A stretch of 64,000 nucleotides of DNA from Planctomycetota bacterium (GTDB lineage: Bacteria > Planctomycetota > UBA1135). How positions within the stretch are numbered: position 1 is the stretch's first letter; each line of letters opens with the position of its first letter. Location of the stretch: positions 37,855-101,854 of the forward strand of contig PAHY01000013.1 of assembly GCA_002705055.1 (NCBI GenBank), given 5' to 3'. Position numbers and translations under genes: made by a program. Shown piece after piece: positions 54,251 through 63,480 of this stretch. The notes beneath the pieces are model-generated. The model ran no database searches and was not told where the DNA came from. It saw only the letters and a program-made list of their open reading frames with translations.

Positions 54251-55342
54251 ATGCATTCAGCCCTCCGCCTTCCGACTCTCTGCGCCCTGCTCTGGTGCGG
54301 CGCTCTGCCGGCCTGTGGCGATTCCGCCGCTTCGGCGGAGGAGCAGCTTGAGCTGTCCCCGCTCCAGGCGGAGCAGGAGCGGATCGTGCTGGATCCTGTC
54401 CCCTTCGGCGAGTCCGGCCAGGGCCTGTTCACGCTGCGTAATGAGAGCGATCAGGACCAGATCGTCCAGCGGATCGGCCCGGCGAGCTGCAGCTGCACCT
54501 CGCTGCGCCTGCTCTTTCCCGAGCGCGCAGGCGCGGCCCCGCTCGAGCTGACGGGCCGCGACCAGGACATCGAGATTCGCGCTGGCGAGACGGTCCAGGT
54601 CGAGGTCACGTTTGACACCGCCCGGCTGCGGCGCCCGGTCTCGCGCCGGACCGATGGCTTCGCGGTCATGGTCCGCGGGCAGCCCGGCAGCATGCTCGAG
54701 TACGCGGTCGACGTCTGGACTCCGTTCTGGGTCGAGCCGTGGGCGGTCGAGCTGGGCCGCGTGGGCGTGCGCGAGCAGGCCTCAGGTTTCGCGACGGTGA
54801 AGGCGCATGATGAAGACGGCGAGTTCGAGTTGATCGTGCCCGAAACCGTCGAGGGTTGGCGGATCGAAACGCGCGCCGTCGAGACCGGCAGCGCGGACTT
54901 CGCGATCGAGTTCTTCGCTCCGGAAGAGCTGCCGCTCGGCCCCTTCGACGTCCGCGTGCCGGTGCGCGCCAATCTCCCGGACTCGCCGACGCTGACGGTC
55001 TCGGTCCGCGGCATTGCGGTCCCTGACCTGGACTGGTCGCCGCAGCGGCTCAGCCTTCTGCCCGATGCCAACGGCCAGGCTTCGGCTACGGTCAACCTGG
55101 TCAGCCGTGCGACCGAGCGGCCGCTCGGCCTGCGCGCCGTCATCTTTGAAGGCCTCCCCGAGGACTACGCCGATGCGCTGCAAGCCACGAGCCGAACGGT
55201 CAAACCGGAGCAGGCTTTCGCGATCGACATCACGATGCAGCGCCCGCCCGCGACCCGTCTCGAAGGGCGGCTCGTTCTCGTCACCGACGATCCCGACCAG
55301 CCGCGGATCGACCTCCCTCTCGTGGTGCGCCCGCGCCCCTGA
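54251..55342 (+). CDS. DUF1573-like lipoprotein
   Basis: 363 aa. The signal peptide ends in LPAC with Cys22 as the lipid site. Residues 45-130 ([23 protein letters not shown]) follow the DUF1573/Hydin-type Ig fold pattern with its SCGCT-like Cys pair. Two further beta-rich repeats follow. It begins a three-gene unit with two sulfatase-fold lipoproteins, 7 bases before the first. A surface or periplasmic structural role is inferred. Confidence 0.75.
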   Translation: MHSALRLPTLCALLWCGALPACGDSAASAEEQLELSPLQAEQERIVLDPVPFGESGQGLFTLRNESDQDQIVQRIGPASCSCTSLRLLFPERAGAAPLELTGRDQDIEIRAGETVQVEVTFDTARLRRPVSRRTDGFAVMVRGQPGSMLEYAVDVWTPFWVEPWAVELGRVGVREQASGFATVKAHDEDGEFELIVPETVEGWRIETRAVETGSADFAIEFFAPEELPLGPFDVRVPVRANLPDSPTLTVSVRGIAVPDLDWSPQRLSLLPDANGQASATVNLVSRATERPLGLRAVIFEGLPEDYADALQATSRTVKPEQAFAIDITMQRPPATRLEGRLVLVTDDPDQPRIDLPLVVRPRP

Positions 55343-55349
55343 GTCTCCA

Positions 55350-57053
55350 ATGCAGTCTCCCCGCTTCCTCCTCGCTCTCGCTTCCCTGCTTGGAATCGCC
55401 GCCTGCGGCGGCTCCGAGAACGGCACGGATTCTGCCCCGCGCTACAACGTAGTGCTGATCAGCATGGATTCGGTGCGCCAGGATCGCGTCGGGCCGTACG
55501 GGCATCGCCCGGAGTTCGCCCCCGAGATCGCCGTCACCCCGCATCTCGACGCGCTGGCTAGCGAAGGCGTGGTGTTTGATCAGGCTTGGGCCACCAGCTC
55601 GTGGACCCTGCCTTCGCACATGACCATGATGACCGGGCTAAGCGACGCCGCGCACGGCGTGGTCCACGATTACGTACGCATGGACCCGCAGCGCACCACG
55701 CTCGCCGAGCACTTCAGCGCCGCCGGCTACACCACGGCGGGCTTCTTCAGCGGGCCCTACCTCGATCCGAAGTACGGCTTCGGCGAGGGCTTCGACTTCT
55801 ATCAGTCGGGGATGATGCCTGAAGACGAACGCGAGGGCTGGATTCGCGACCGGATCGCCGAACTGGAAGCCGACCGCCGTGCGCAGGGGCTGCCGCCGGG
55901 CAATCCGCAGCAGGACTTCACCAATATGCGCGACCGTCTTTCGCACGAGGACATCACCTCGCCGCGCATCAACGAGTTCGGGCTGAACTTCCTCGAAGCG
56001 CACGCGGATCAGCCTTTCTTCCTGTTCCTGCACTACTTCGACGCCCACTACGACCACATCCCGGAGAAGATGGAGCCGGGTCTGGGCAAGCGCTTCGACC
56101 CGGAGTATCAGGGCGACTTCTCCCCCGACCGCTGGTACTTCAATCCGCAAGTCCGCGGCTTCGCCAACGGCCGCCCGCAGCGCGTGATCGGCGATCGCGA
56201 CCTGCGCCACATTCTGGCCTGGTACGACGCCGAGATTCACTGGGTGGATCGGCACATCGGCCAGGTGCTCAGCAAGCTGGACGAGCTGGGCCTGGCCGAG
56301 AACACCATCGTCGCGGTCGTCTCCGACCACGGGGATGAGTTTTTCGAGCACGGCAATATCGGCCACCGCACCACGCTGTTCCCCGAGGTGCTCAAGGTGC
56401 CCTGGGTCATGAAGGTGCCCGGCGAGGCGCGCGCCGGAGCCCGCATTCCTGAAGTGGTGCGGCTCTACGACCTGGGCCCCACGCTGGTCGACTACGCGCT
56501 GGGCGATTCGCTGCCGGGCGCCGAAGGCACTTCGGTGCGCCCTTTCGTCGATCAGGCCGCGGGGACCGCGCCGTTTGAGGCGCTTGGTCATCTCACCAAT
56601 CTGCAGCCGGCCGGTGCCGGCCTGTTCCGTGCCCAGACTCAGGAGGTCTGGCGCGATGGCCGCTATTCGCTGCACCGCATGCTGACTTCGCAGCCGTTCA
56701 GCAACGGCTCGCAGGACAAGGTGCAGTTCTCGCAGACGCTGTTCCCGGGTGGCGTCCCCTACTTTGCCTTTGATCGGCAAGAGGACCCGCTCGAGCAGAA
56801 CCCGCTGCCGCCCTCGCACCCCGAGTTCAAGAAGGCAGTCGAACGCTTCCAGCTGGCGGTGACCGCGCATCAGCAGCACCATCAGAGTCTGGTCGAGTCG
56901 CCGCTCGAGGCGATCTACCCGAAGGCGATGACCGAGGAAGAGCGCCAGACTTTGATCGATCTCGGCTACATGGACGCATCCACCGGCCTGCCGGACGCGC
57001 AGCTGCGGATTCCGCGCTTCGCGCCGTACCCGACGCCGCGTCAGATCAAGTAG
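55350..57053 (+). CDS. Sulfatase-fold lipoprotein with Thr nucleophile position (first of two)
   Basis: 567 aa from ATG 55350. The lipobox is GIAAC (Cys19). The alkaline-phosphatase superfamily metal ligands are present: Asp40 in LISMDSVRQD and VVSDHGDEFFEHGN. The sulfatase consensus (C/S)xPSR is Thr86-LPSH90, so no formylglycine can form. A Thr nucleophile is used by phospho-transferases and hydrolases of the superfamily such as LtaS. The target may be a phosphodiester or phosphonate, not a sulfate ester; this is inference. The frame before 55350 is a shadow of the upstream gene. It is 2 bases from its paralogue. Confidence 0.82.
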   Translation: MQSPRFLLALASLLGIAACGGSENGTDSAPRYNVVLISMDSVRQDRVGPYGHRPEFAPEIAVTPHLDALASEGVVFDQAWATSSWTLPSHMTMMTGLSDAAHGVVHDYVRMDPQRTTLAEHFSAAGYTTAGFFSGPYLDPKYGFGEGFDFYQSGMMPEDEREGWIRDRIAELEADRRAQGLPPGNPQQDFTNMRDRLSHEDITSPRINEFGLNFLEAHADQPFFLFLHYFDAHYDHIPEKMEPGLGKRFDPEYQGDFSPDRWYFNPQVRGFANGRPQRVIGDRDLRHILAWYDAEIHWVDRHIGQVLSKLDELGLAENTIVAVVSDHGDEFFEHGNIGHRTTLFPEVLKVPWVMKVPGEARAGARIPEVVRLYDLGPTLVDYALGDSLPGAEGTSVRPFVDQAAGTAPFEALGHLTNLQPAGAGLFRAQTQEVWRDGRYSLHRMLTSQPFSNGSQDKVQFSQTLFPGGVPYFAFDRQEDPLEQNPLPPSHPEFKKAVERFQLAVTAHQQHHQSLVESPLEAIYPKAMTEEERQTLIDLGYMDASTGLPDAQLRIPRFAPYPTPRQIK

Positions 57054-57055
57054 CG

Positions 57056-58699
57056 ATGGCGCGTCGGTTCGGAGGCCTGCTCGCGGTCCTGCTGTTCGCC
57101 GCCTGTGGACAGCAAGCGAACGAACCGTCGGGCGAGCGCAGCCGACCGAAGAACCTGCTGCTGATCTCGATCGACTCGCTGCGCGCTGATCACGTCGGAG
57201 CCTACGGTTACGTACCGCCGTTTCAGCCGGACAAGCAGATCACGCCGCATCTGGACGCGCTGGCCCGGCGCGGGGTGCGTTTTGACTCCTGCTGGTCCAG
57301 CACTTCCTGGACTCTGCCCGCGCACGTCTCGCTGTTCACCGGGCTGGATGACCCCACCCACGGCGTGATCGATGAGGGCTTTCGGATTGATCCGCAGCAC
57401 CGCACGCTGGCCGAGCATCTGACGGCTGCGGGCTATCGCTGCCGTGGGGTCTACAGCGGACCCTTTCTGGATGCCCGCTTTGGATTTGATCGCGGCTTTG
57501 AGGCCTGGCGCTCGGCACGCATCTCGGAAACCGAACTGGTCGCCGAGGTCGAGGCCTGGAAGCAGCGCCGCGTCGCGGCCGGGGCGCCCGAGCCGAGCAG
57601 CGAGGAGGTCACGGCCCTGCGCCGCCAGGCCGCCAACTGGGATGTGACCGGCCACCGCCTGAACGAGCAGGCGCTGCGCGACCTCGAGGATCTCGCCGCG
57701 AGCGAGCGGCCGTGGATGCTCTTTCTGCACTACTACGATCCGCACTATGACTATCTGCCGGGCAAGGCAGACCCGATGCTGGAGTCGTGGTTTGACCCCG
57801 AGTATCAGGGAGCCTACGACGGGGTGCGCTGGTACTTCAGCCGGGCAGTGCGTGACTTCGAGCCGCCGTTTCGGCGCCGCATCCCCGAACGCGATCTGCT
57901 GCACGTCGAAGCGCTCTACGACGGCGAGATTCACTTCGTTGATCGGCAGATCGGCACCATTCTGACTCGGCTGGAGCGCCTGGGGCTGCGTGACGACACC
58001 GTGGTCGCGGTGGTCAGTGACCACGGCGATGAGTTCTTTGATCACGGCAGCATCGGCCATCGTCATCAGCTGCACCGCGAACTGACGCAGGCCGTGTTCC
58101 TGCTCGCCGGCCCGCAGCAGGCCTTGGGTGGGCAGGCGGTGACGGCGCCGGTCAGCTTTGTGGACATCGCGCCCACGCTGCTGGCTGCCACCGGCGCGCC
58201 GGCCTGGACCCAGCCCTTGGGCGGCAATCGGCTGCCTGGCGCGGCGAGCTCGGCCTCGGGCGCCTTCAGCCACCTGTTCGCCAACGTGCCGCCGCATGGC
58301 GCCCGCCATTTCGAGGCCTGGCGCGATGCGCGCTTCACCGTGATCCGCCCGCTGGCCGAGCCGGCGCCGGCGGCCGAGGCTCTGCGCCTGGTCCCGGTTC
58401 AGTGGCCTGACCAGACGCCGGCGTACTACGTCTTCGATCGCGCGACGGATCCGGACGAACTGCGTCCGATTCCCCCTCAGCATGAGGCCTATCGTGCTGC
58501 GGTCGAAGCGATGCGGGTCGACTTCCTGGCCCGACGCGCCCAGGCCGCGCGGATTCCGGTCAGCGCCCTCTCAGCCCGGCTCGCCGACCGCGCCGCCGCG
58601 ACCGAGCTGGCCATGCTGGAAGAGCTCGGCTACGCCGGCGGGCAGGCCCCGACCGCGCGACCGTTGGCCCCGCTGCCCGAGCCGAAGCTGGCCTGGTAA
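57056..58699 (+). CDS. Sulfatase-fold lipoprotein with Thr nucleophile position (second of two)
   Basis: 547 aa. The lipobox is FAAC (Cys17). It aligns along its whole length with the preceding protein: LISIDSLRADHVGAYGY, STSWTLPAHVSLFTGL with Thr86, LHYYDPHYDYLPGKADPM, FDPEYQG and VVSDHGDEFFDHGS. His90 replaces the sulfatase Arg in both. The central helical insert (KQRRVAAGAPEPSSEE) and C-terminus differ, so the pair probably act on different substrates or as partners. The gene ends in a hairpin shared with tyrS. Confidence 0.82.
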   Translation: MARRFGGLLAVLLFAACGQQANEPSGERSRPKNLLLISIDSLRADHVGAYGYVPPFQPDKQITPHLDALARRGVRFDSCWSSTSWTLPAHVSLFTGLDDPTHGVIDEGFRIDPQHRTLAEHLTAAGYRCRGVYSGPFLDARFGFDRGFEAWRSARISETELVAEVEAWKQRRVAAGAPEPSSEEVTALRRQAANWDVTGHRLNEQALRDLEDLAASERPWMLFLHYYDPHYDYLPGKADPMLESWFDPEYQGAYDGVRWYFSRAVRDFEPPFRRRIPERDLLHVEALYDGEIHFVDRQIGTILTRLERLGLRDDTVVAVVSDHGDEFFDHGSIGHRHQLHRELTQAVFLLAGPQQALGGQAVTAPVSFVDIAPTLLAATGAPAWTQPLGGNRLPGAASSASGAFSHLFANVPPHGARHFEAWRDARFTVIRPLAEPAPAAEALRLVPVQWPDQTPAYYVFDRATDPDELRPIPPQHEAYRAAVEAMRVDFLARRAQAARIPVSALSARLADRAAATELAMLEELGYAGGQAPTARPLAPLPEPKLAW

Positions 58700-58722
58700 G
58701 GCGGGCGCGCAGGCGCTCGCCT
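58699..58722. terminator. Bidirectional hairpin between convergent genes
   Basis: AGGCGGGCGC (58699-58708) and GCGCTCGCCT (58713-58722) form a 10-base stem with one G-U and a 4-base loop. It overlaps the last base of the plus-strand TAA stop and the tyrS stop, so both transcripts can fold it. No T-tract. Confidence 0.6.
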
Positions 58723-59929
58723 AACCGCGGCGCACGCGGGCAAACTTGCGCTTACCAACCTGAATGAGGATGCCTTCGCCCTCGGTCGGCAGGCTGAGCT
58801 CTCGCCCCAGATCCTTCTCGACCTCCCCGTCGATGCGAACCCCGCCCTGCTGGATCATGCGACGGGCCTCGCTGGTCGACGGGCAGAGCCCGGCACCTTT
58901 CAGCAGCTGCGGCAGGGCCAGGGTGTCCTGCTCGAGGCCCACCTCGGGGATGTCATCCGGCAGCTGCTTATGCTTGAACTGATTGGTGAATGCCGTGGCC
59001 GCGGCATCGGCGACCTCAGCGCCCTGCAGACCGGCGACCACTTCCCAGGCGAGGCGCCCTTTGGCCTCGCGCGGATGCCCGGCGAGGATCGCGTCGATCT
59101 CGGCGTCCTCGAGCCCGGTCGCGAGGCGGAACCAGTCGGCCATCGGCTCGTCGCCCAGGCTCATGACCTTGCCGTAGACATCCGCCGGCTCGCCGTTCAG
59201 CGGCACGTGGTTGCCGTAGGTCTTCGACATCTTGCGGCCGTCCGTTCCGAGCAGCAGCGGGGTCGTGAGACAGATCTGCGGACGCTGCCCTTCGCGCTCC
59301 TGCAGCAGCCGGCCCATGTGCAGATTGAACAGCTGGTCATTGCCTCCCAGCTCGACGTCGGCTTCGAGCATCACCGAATCCCAGCCCTGCATGAGCGGGT
59401 ACATCATCTCGTGCAGGTGGATCGGCAGGTTCTGATCCATGCGCTTGCGGAAATCGTCGCGCTCGAGCAGACGGGCGACCGTCCCCCGACCGAGCAGACG
59501 CAGCGCGTCGAAGAAGTCCATCTCGCCGAACCACTCGCTGTTGCGCCGCAGCTCGCAGCGCGCCGGATCGAGGTCGAGGATCTGCCCGATCTGATCGAGG
59601 TAGGTCGCGGCGTTGTGCTCGACCTCCTCCTGCGTCAGCGGCGGGCGCTGATCGTTGCGGCCGGTCGGGTCGCCGAGCCGCGCCGTGGCGTCGCCGAGCA
59701 GCAGGATGGGCAAGTGCCCCAAGTCCTGAAACAGCCGCAGCAGACGAATCGGGACCGCGTGGCCCAGGTGTACATCGGTGAAAGTCGGGTCGATGCCGAA
59801 CTTCACGCGCAGGCGCTCGCCCTTCTCGGCGGAGATCTCGAGACGCTTGCGCAGCTCGTCCTCGGTGACGAGGTCCGAGCACAGGCGCTTGATCTGCGCC
59901 AGAGCTTGATCCGGGGTGGCTTGGCTCAC
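58721..59929 (-). CDS. tyrS: Tyrosyl-tRNA synthetase
   Basis: 402 aa class I synthetase. FGIDPTFTDVHLGHAVPIRL has the HIGH-like HLGH, GGNDQLFNLHMGR is the tyrosine pocket of the TyrRS type found in Bacillus TyrZ-like or proteobacterial enzymes, and KMSKT is intact. An S4-like RNA-binding domain ends the protein (LPQLLKGAGLCPSTSEARRM). The start is GTG 59927-59929 overlapping the TGA of the upstream lipoprotein (GTGA) with GGGTGGG before it. Confidence 0.95.
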   Translation of the reverse strand: MSQATPDQALAQIKRLCSDLVTEDELRKRLEISAEKGERLRVKFGIDPTFTDVHLGHAVPIRLLRLFQDLGHLPILLLGDATARLGDPTGRNDQRPPLTQEEVEHNAATYLDQIGQILDLDPARCELRRNSEWFGEMDFFDALRLLGRGTVARLLERDDFRKRMDQNLPIHLHEMMYPLMQGWDSVMLEADVELGGNDQLFNLHMGRLLQEREGQRPQICLTTPLLLGTDGRKMSKTYGNHVPLNGEPADVYGKVMSLGDEPMADWFRLATGLEDAEIDAILAGHPREAKGRLAWEVVAGLQGAEVADAAATAFTNQFKHKQLPDDIPEVGLEQDTLALPQLLKGAGLCPSTSEARRMIQQGGVRIDGEVEKDLGRELSLPTEGEGILIQVGKRKFARVRRG

Positions 59930-60789
59930 GACCCACCCATTTTGCGATCCTCCCACCATTCCTTCCAGAGGATGGGGTTCTCCTGGAAGTCACGGCCGGT
60001 CAGAAAGCGCAGCGCCGCCATCATCGTGTCGAGACGGCGGAGGTTCGGCGCCTGATCAAAGCGATCGATCAGGAACTGAATCGCCTCGTCGCGGCGCGCC
60101 CGCGGGACCATCGCTGCGGCGACGAGCACGTGGCGGTCGACCTCGGCGTTGGGGATCGCGATCAGCCGCTCGAGCGAGCCGAAGGGGTCCTCGGCCAGCG
60201 GCTCCCAGTTGCCCGGCACCACCAGGAAGCTGGCCGGCGAAAGCCGCACCTTGCTGACCGGCAGCTCTTCGCCGTCGATGCGGATGCCGTCCACGCGAAT
60301 GGTGGCCGCGAGCCGCACCCGCCACACGGCCGAGGCCTCGCCGGGCGCCCCAAGCGGCAAAGGCAGCCGGCTCTCGATCTGCTCGCCGATCTGAAACTCG
60401 AGCAGACGATCCAGGGCCGCCACTTGACGATGCCGCAGCACCTCGGCGGCGGCGAAGGGCAGCCAGCGCTCGATCCGCCAGTCGAACTCGACGATGTAGC
60501 CCTGGAGCGGCTCGATCATCTCGAAGGGCCGGCCGAAGGGATTGGGCAGCAGCAGGCGCGCGTCCAACGCGCTGCCGAACTCCTGCGGCCGCTCCGGCTG
60601 CTCGATCCGCCACGAGCCCTCCAGCTGCTCGCGCAGCAGGCGTGCCCGCAGGATACGCATGCCGACCTCGGTGGAAGCATCGAATGGATCCTCCACGCTG
60701 GGCTGCGGCGTGGCTGCCACCGGGGCTCCGCTGCAGCTCCCCAACAGGCTTCCGCCGAAGCCCGTCAAAAGGAGCAGCCCCCGAGCCAT
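59926..60789 (-). CDS. Lipoprotein with HEAT-like C-terminus
   Basis: 287 aa from the ATG 60787-60789, whose product begins with a clean lipoprotein signal (MARGLLLLTGFGGSLLGSC). An in-frame ATG at 60829-60831 adds 14 residues. The middle part is beta-rich (FDWRIERWLPFAAAEVL, VWRVRLAATIRVDG). The end, from about 215, is helical (LERLIAIPNAEVDRHVLVAA, DEAIQFLIDRF) and closes with FLTGRDFQENPILWKEWWED. That closing motif resembles ITGQNFRYD...AWTTWW of the HEAT protein at 9856-10902. The start codon lies in the loop of a strong hairpin. Function unknown. Confidence 0.72.
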   Translation of the reverse strand: MARGLLLLTGFGGSLLGSCSGAPVAATPQPSVEDPFDASTEVGMRILRARLLREQLEGSWRIEQPERPQEFGSALDARLLLPNPFGRPFEMIEPLQGYIVEFDWRIERWLPFAAAEVLRHRQVAALDRLLEFQIGEQIESRLPLPLGAPGEASAVWRVRLAATIRVDGIRIDGEELPVSKVRLSPASFLVVPGNWEPLAEDPFGSLERLIAIPNAEVDRHVLVAAAMVPRARRDEAIQFLIDRFDQAPNLRRLDTMMAALRFLTGRDFQENPILWKEWWEDRKMGGS

Positions 60790-60805
60790 CAGGCCCGGGG
60801 GCTGC
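60767..60805 (-). terminator. Strong hairpin with T-rich tail after rpsA, overlapping the next start codon
   Basis: Arms at 60774-60787 and 60792-60805 form 14 pairs (one G-U) with a 4-base loop. On the minus strand TCCTTTTG follows. It starts 35 bases after the rpsA stop, so it looks like an intrinsic terminator. The ATG (60787-60789) of the lipoprotein gene is in its loop and stem. Confidence 0.7.
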
Positions 60806-60840
60806 GGATTGCGCGGTGTGCGCAGACTCATGCAGACAGC

Positions 60841-62691
60841 CTACTCGGCATCCGCCGGCTTGTCAGCCTCGGGCTCTTCCGCCGGGGCTTCCTCTGCCGG
60901 AGCGTCCGCCTCGGCTTCGGCCTTGGCTTCTGCGGCGATCGCAGCGGCCTCAGGCGGAGCTTCGGTGGTGTCTTCGTCTTTGGCTGCCTTCTTGGCTGCC
61001 TTCTTGGCCTTGGCCTCTTCGGCCTTGGCACGCACCTCGTCGTTCTCTTCGAAATCGGCGTGGATGAAGGACAGACCAATGCGCTCTTCGCCGCAGTCGA
61101 CGCGGACCACGCGCACCTCAACCTTGAGACCCGGCAGGCAGAAGGACTCGGGGTCGTTCTGCGCTTCGTGCGGGATGGTCGAGTAGTGCATGAAGGCCTC
61201 GAGATCCTCTTCGAGCTGCACGAAGCAACCCGCCGAGATGGTCTTCGAGATGGTGCCAGCCAGCATGTCGCCCACGTGGTAGTTCGCCGGGATGTAATCC
61301 TCCCAGGGGTTCTTCGTGAGCTGCTTCATGCCGAGCGAGATGCGCTGCTTCTCGCGATCGACTGCCAGGACCACGCACTGGATGCGGTCGCCCTTGCGCA
61401 CGATCTCCGACGGGTGCTGGATCTTGCGGGTCCAGTGGAAGTCGGTGTTGTGCAGCAGGCCGTCGATGCCCTCTTCGATCTCGACGAAGGCGCCGTAGGA
61501 AGCCAGGTTCTTGACGGTGGCCTCGATGACGGTGCCGGGCACGTAGGCGTCGGCGATCTCGTCCCACGGGTTGCCCTCGACCTCGCGGATCGACAGCGAC
61601 ATCTCCTTCTTCTCGTGATCGATCTCCTTGACGAAGACGTCCACTTCCTGGCCGCGCTCGAACTCGTTCTCCGGGTTCGGGTTTTGGCGGGTCCAGGAGA
61701 TCTCGGTGACGTGTACCAGACCTTCGACGCCCGGCTCGAGCTCGACGAACAGGCCGTAAGGCATGATGTTCGCGACGCGACCTTTGTGGACCGAGCTGAT
61801 CGGGAAGCGCTCCTCGATCTTCTCCCACGGATCCTGCGACAGAGCCTTGAGCGACAGCGCGACGCGGTTGCGATCGCGGTCGATCTTCATGACCACGACT
61901 TCCAGCTTATCGCCAATCTTGACCATCTCGCGCGGGTGCTTGATGCGCCCGTAGGTCATGTCGGTGATGTGCAGCAGGCCGTCCATGCCGCCCAGGTCGA
62001 CGAAGGCGCCGAAGTCGGCGATGTTCTTGACCTCGCCGGTACGGACCTGACCCTCTTCGATCTCGGCCAGCAGGCTGGCGCGCTTCTCGGCGCGCTCCTC
62101 TTCCAGGAGCTGACGACGCGAGACGACGATGTTCTTGCGCTCGAGGTCGATCTTGACGATCTTCGCGCGCACGTTGGCGCCGATGAAATCGGCCGGCTCG
62201 GGCGTGCGGCGCAGGTCGATCTGCGAGGCGGGCATGAAGACCATGACGCCGTCGACGTCGATCAGCAGGCCACCCTTGATCTTCTTCTTGACCGGACCTT
62301 CGATGATGTTGTCGACCTCGTAGACGCCGACGACCTTGGCCCAGGCGCGCTCGCGGTCGGCCTCCTTCTTGGAGACAGCGGGCACGTTGGTGGCCCGATC
62401 GTCGCCCCGGTAGTAGACCTCGAACTCGTCACCGACTTCGGGCATACCGTCTTCGAACTCGTCGAAGGGAATGGGAGCTTCGGCCTTGCCGCCGATGTCG
62501 ACCATGACCCGGTTGCGGGTGTAGTCGATGTTCAGGACCTTGGCGGGGACGATCTGTTCCCGCTCGACGTCGCCGGTGGAATCACCGATGGCCGAAGAGA
62601 CGTCTACCTCACCACCGAGGGCGGCGGCGAGTTCTTGTTCGAGGGTCGCTTCGTCGATGTCGAAGCGCCGGATGAGTTCTTTGGATGCCAT
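60841..62691 (-). CDS. rpsA: Ribosomal protein bS1
   Basis: 616 aa from ATG 62689-62691 (MASKELIRRFDIDEATLEQE). Six S1 OB-fold repeats are visible, for example VRTGEVKNIADFGAFVDLGG, VHKGRVANIMPYGLFVELEP and VIEATVKNLASYGAFVEIEE. An Ala/Glu/Lys tail of about 60 residues follows. It binds mRNA and helps initiation, which fits the many genes here without a Shine-Dalgarno. Its own start also lacks one. The cmk-rpsA order is conserved in many Gram-negative bacteria. Confidence 0.96.
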   Translation of the reverse strand: MASKELIRRFDIDEATLEQELAAALGGEVDVSSAIGDSTGDVEREQIVPAKVLNIDYTRNRVMVDIGGKAEAPIPFDEFEDGMPEVGDEFEVYYRGDDRATNVPAVSKKEADRERAWAKVVGVYEVDNIIEGPVKKKIKGGLLIDVDGVMVFMPASQIDLRRTPEPADFIGANVRAKIVKIDLERKNIVVSRRQLLEEERAEKRASLLAEIEEGQVRTGEVKNIADFGAFVDLGGMDGLLHITDMTYGRIKHPREMVKIGDKLEVVVMKIDRDRNRVALSLKALSQDPWEKIEERFPISSVHKGRVANIMPYGLFVELEPGVEGLVHVTEISWTRQNPNPENEFERGQEVDVFVKEIDHEKKEMSLSIREVEGNPWDEIADAYVPGTVIEATVKNLASYGAFVEIEEGIDGLLHNTDFHWTRKIQHPSEIVRKGDRIQCVVLAVDREKQRISLGMKQLTKNPWEDYIPANYHVGDMLAGTISKTISAGCFVQLEEDLEAFMHYSTIPHEAQNDPESFCLPGLKVEVRVVRVDCGEERIGLSFIHADFEENDEVRAKAEEAKAKKAAKKAAKDEDTTEAPPEAAAIAAEAKAEAEADAPAEEAPAEEPEADKPADAE

Positions 62692-62725
62692 GAAGGCTGT
62701 TGGAATGGTGCCGGTGAAGGTCGGG

Positions 62726-63445
62726 CTAGGAAGCCGCGCAGTCGCTGCCGTAAGTGGCCTGCGTCCATGCAAGAAGGCGCCGGATCGCCTCTTCGACGGA
62801 AAGGTTGTCGTTTTGCAGCACCTGATCACCGGGGTGAATCTGAGGTGCGGCCTCACCGCGGGCGGCGTCGCGGGCATCGCGTTGAGCGAGTGCCTGATGC
62901 GCCTGGTCCAGCGTGGTGTCCAAGCCGGCGGCCTGCTGCTGCGCAAAGCGCCGGGCAGCGCGCACGTCGAGCGAGACTTCGACGAAGATCTTGAGCGCGG
63001 CATCCGGGAAGATGACGGCGCCCGCATCGCGGCCATCGGCCACGACGCCGTGCACTTGCGGCTGCTCGCGAAGCTGCTGCATCCGCGCAGTCAGCGCGGC
63101 GCGCACCTGCGGGTGATCGGCGACTTCGGAAACCGAAGCGTCGATCGCTGGGGTGCGCAGCTCTTGCCCCGGGCGGTGATCATCGACGAGGACGTCGCCG
63201 CTGGGAGTGCTGGACAGGGTGAGACGAGAAAGAACATCGAGGACCTGACCGGAGTCGGTCGGATCCGCGCCCTCACGCAGGGTGGCCCAGGTCAGCGCGC
63301 GGTACCACGCGCCGCTGTCCAAGTAGGCCCAGCCGAGTGCCTCGGCCAGCTTGCGGGCCAGGGTGCTCTTGCCAGATCCCGAGAGGCCGTCCAGGGTGAC
63401 GACGGGCCGAACCCCGGAATTCCTTGGATGGGACTCCTCGGACAT
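62726..63445 (-). CDS. cmk: Cytidylate kinase
   Basis: 239 aa. The P-loop is GLSGSGKST at 20-28; LDSGAWYRALTW and VVADGRDAGAVIFPDAALK are the substrate and lid motifs. The usual GRD(I/M)GT is GRDAGA. It phosphorylates CMP and dCMP. It is 34 bases upstream of rpsA and 35 bases after lpxH; ATG 63443-63445 is chosen over the in-frame extension. Confidence 0.93.
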   Translation of the reverse strand: MSEESHPRNSGVRPVVTLDGLSGSGKSTLARKLAEALGWAYLDSGAWYRALTWATLREGADPTDSGQVLDVLSRLTLSSTPSGDVLVDDHRPGQELRTPAIDASVSEVADHPQVRAALTARMQQLREQPQVHGVVADGRDAGAVIFPDAALKIFVEVSLDVRAARRFAQQQAAGLDTTLDQAHQALAQRDARDAARGEAAPQIHPGDQVLQNDNLSVEEAIRRLLAWTQATYGSDCAAS

Positions 63446-63480
63446 GAGGGCCCAAGATTGTATTCGCACCGGCCCCAGGG

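Noticed and set aside
57056..58699. Annotation of the two sulfatase-fold genes as arylsulfatases
   Set aside because: The formylglycine Cys/Ser and the following Arg are both replaced (Thr and His), so sulfatase chemistry is not supported.
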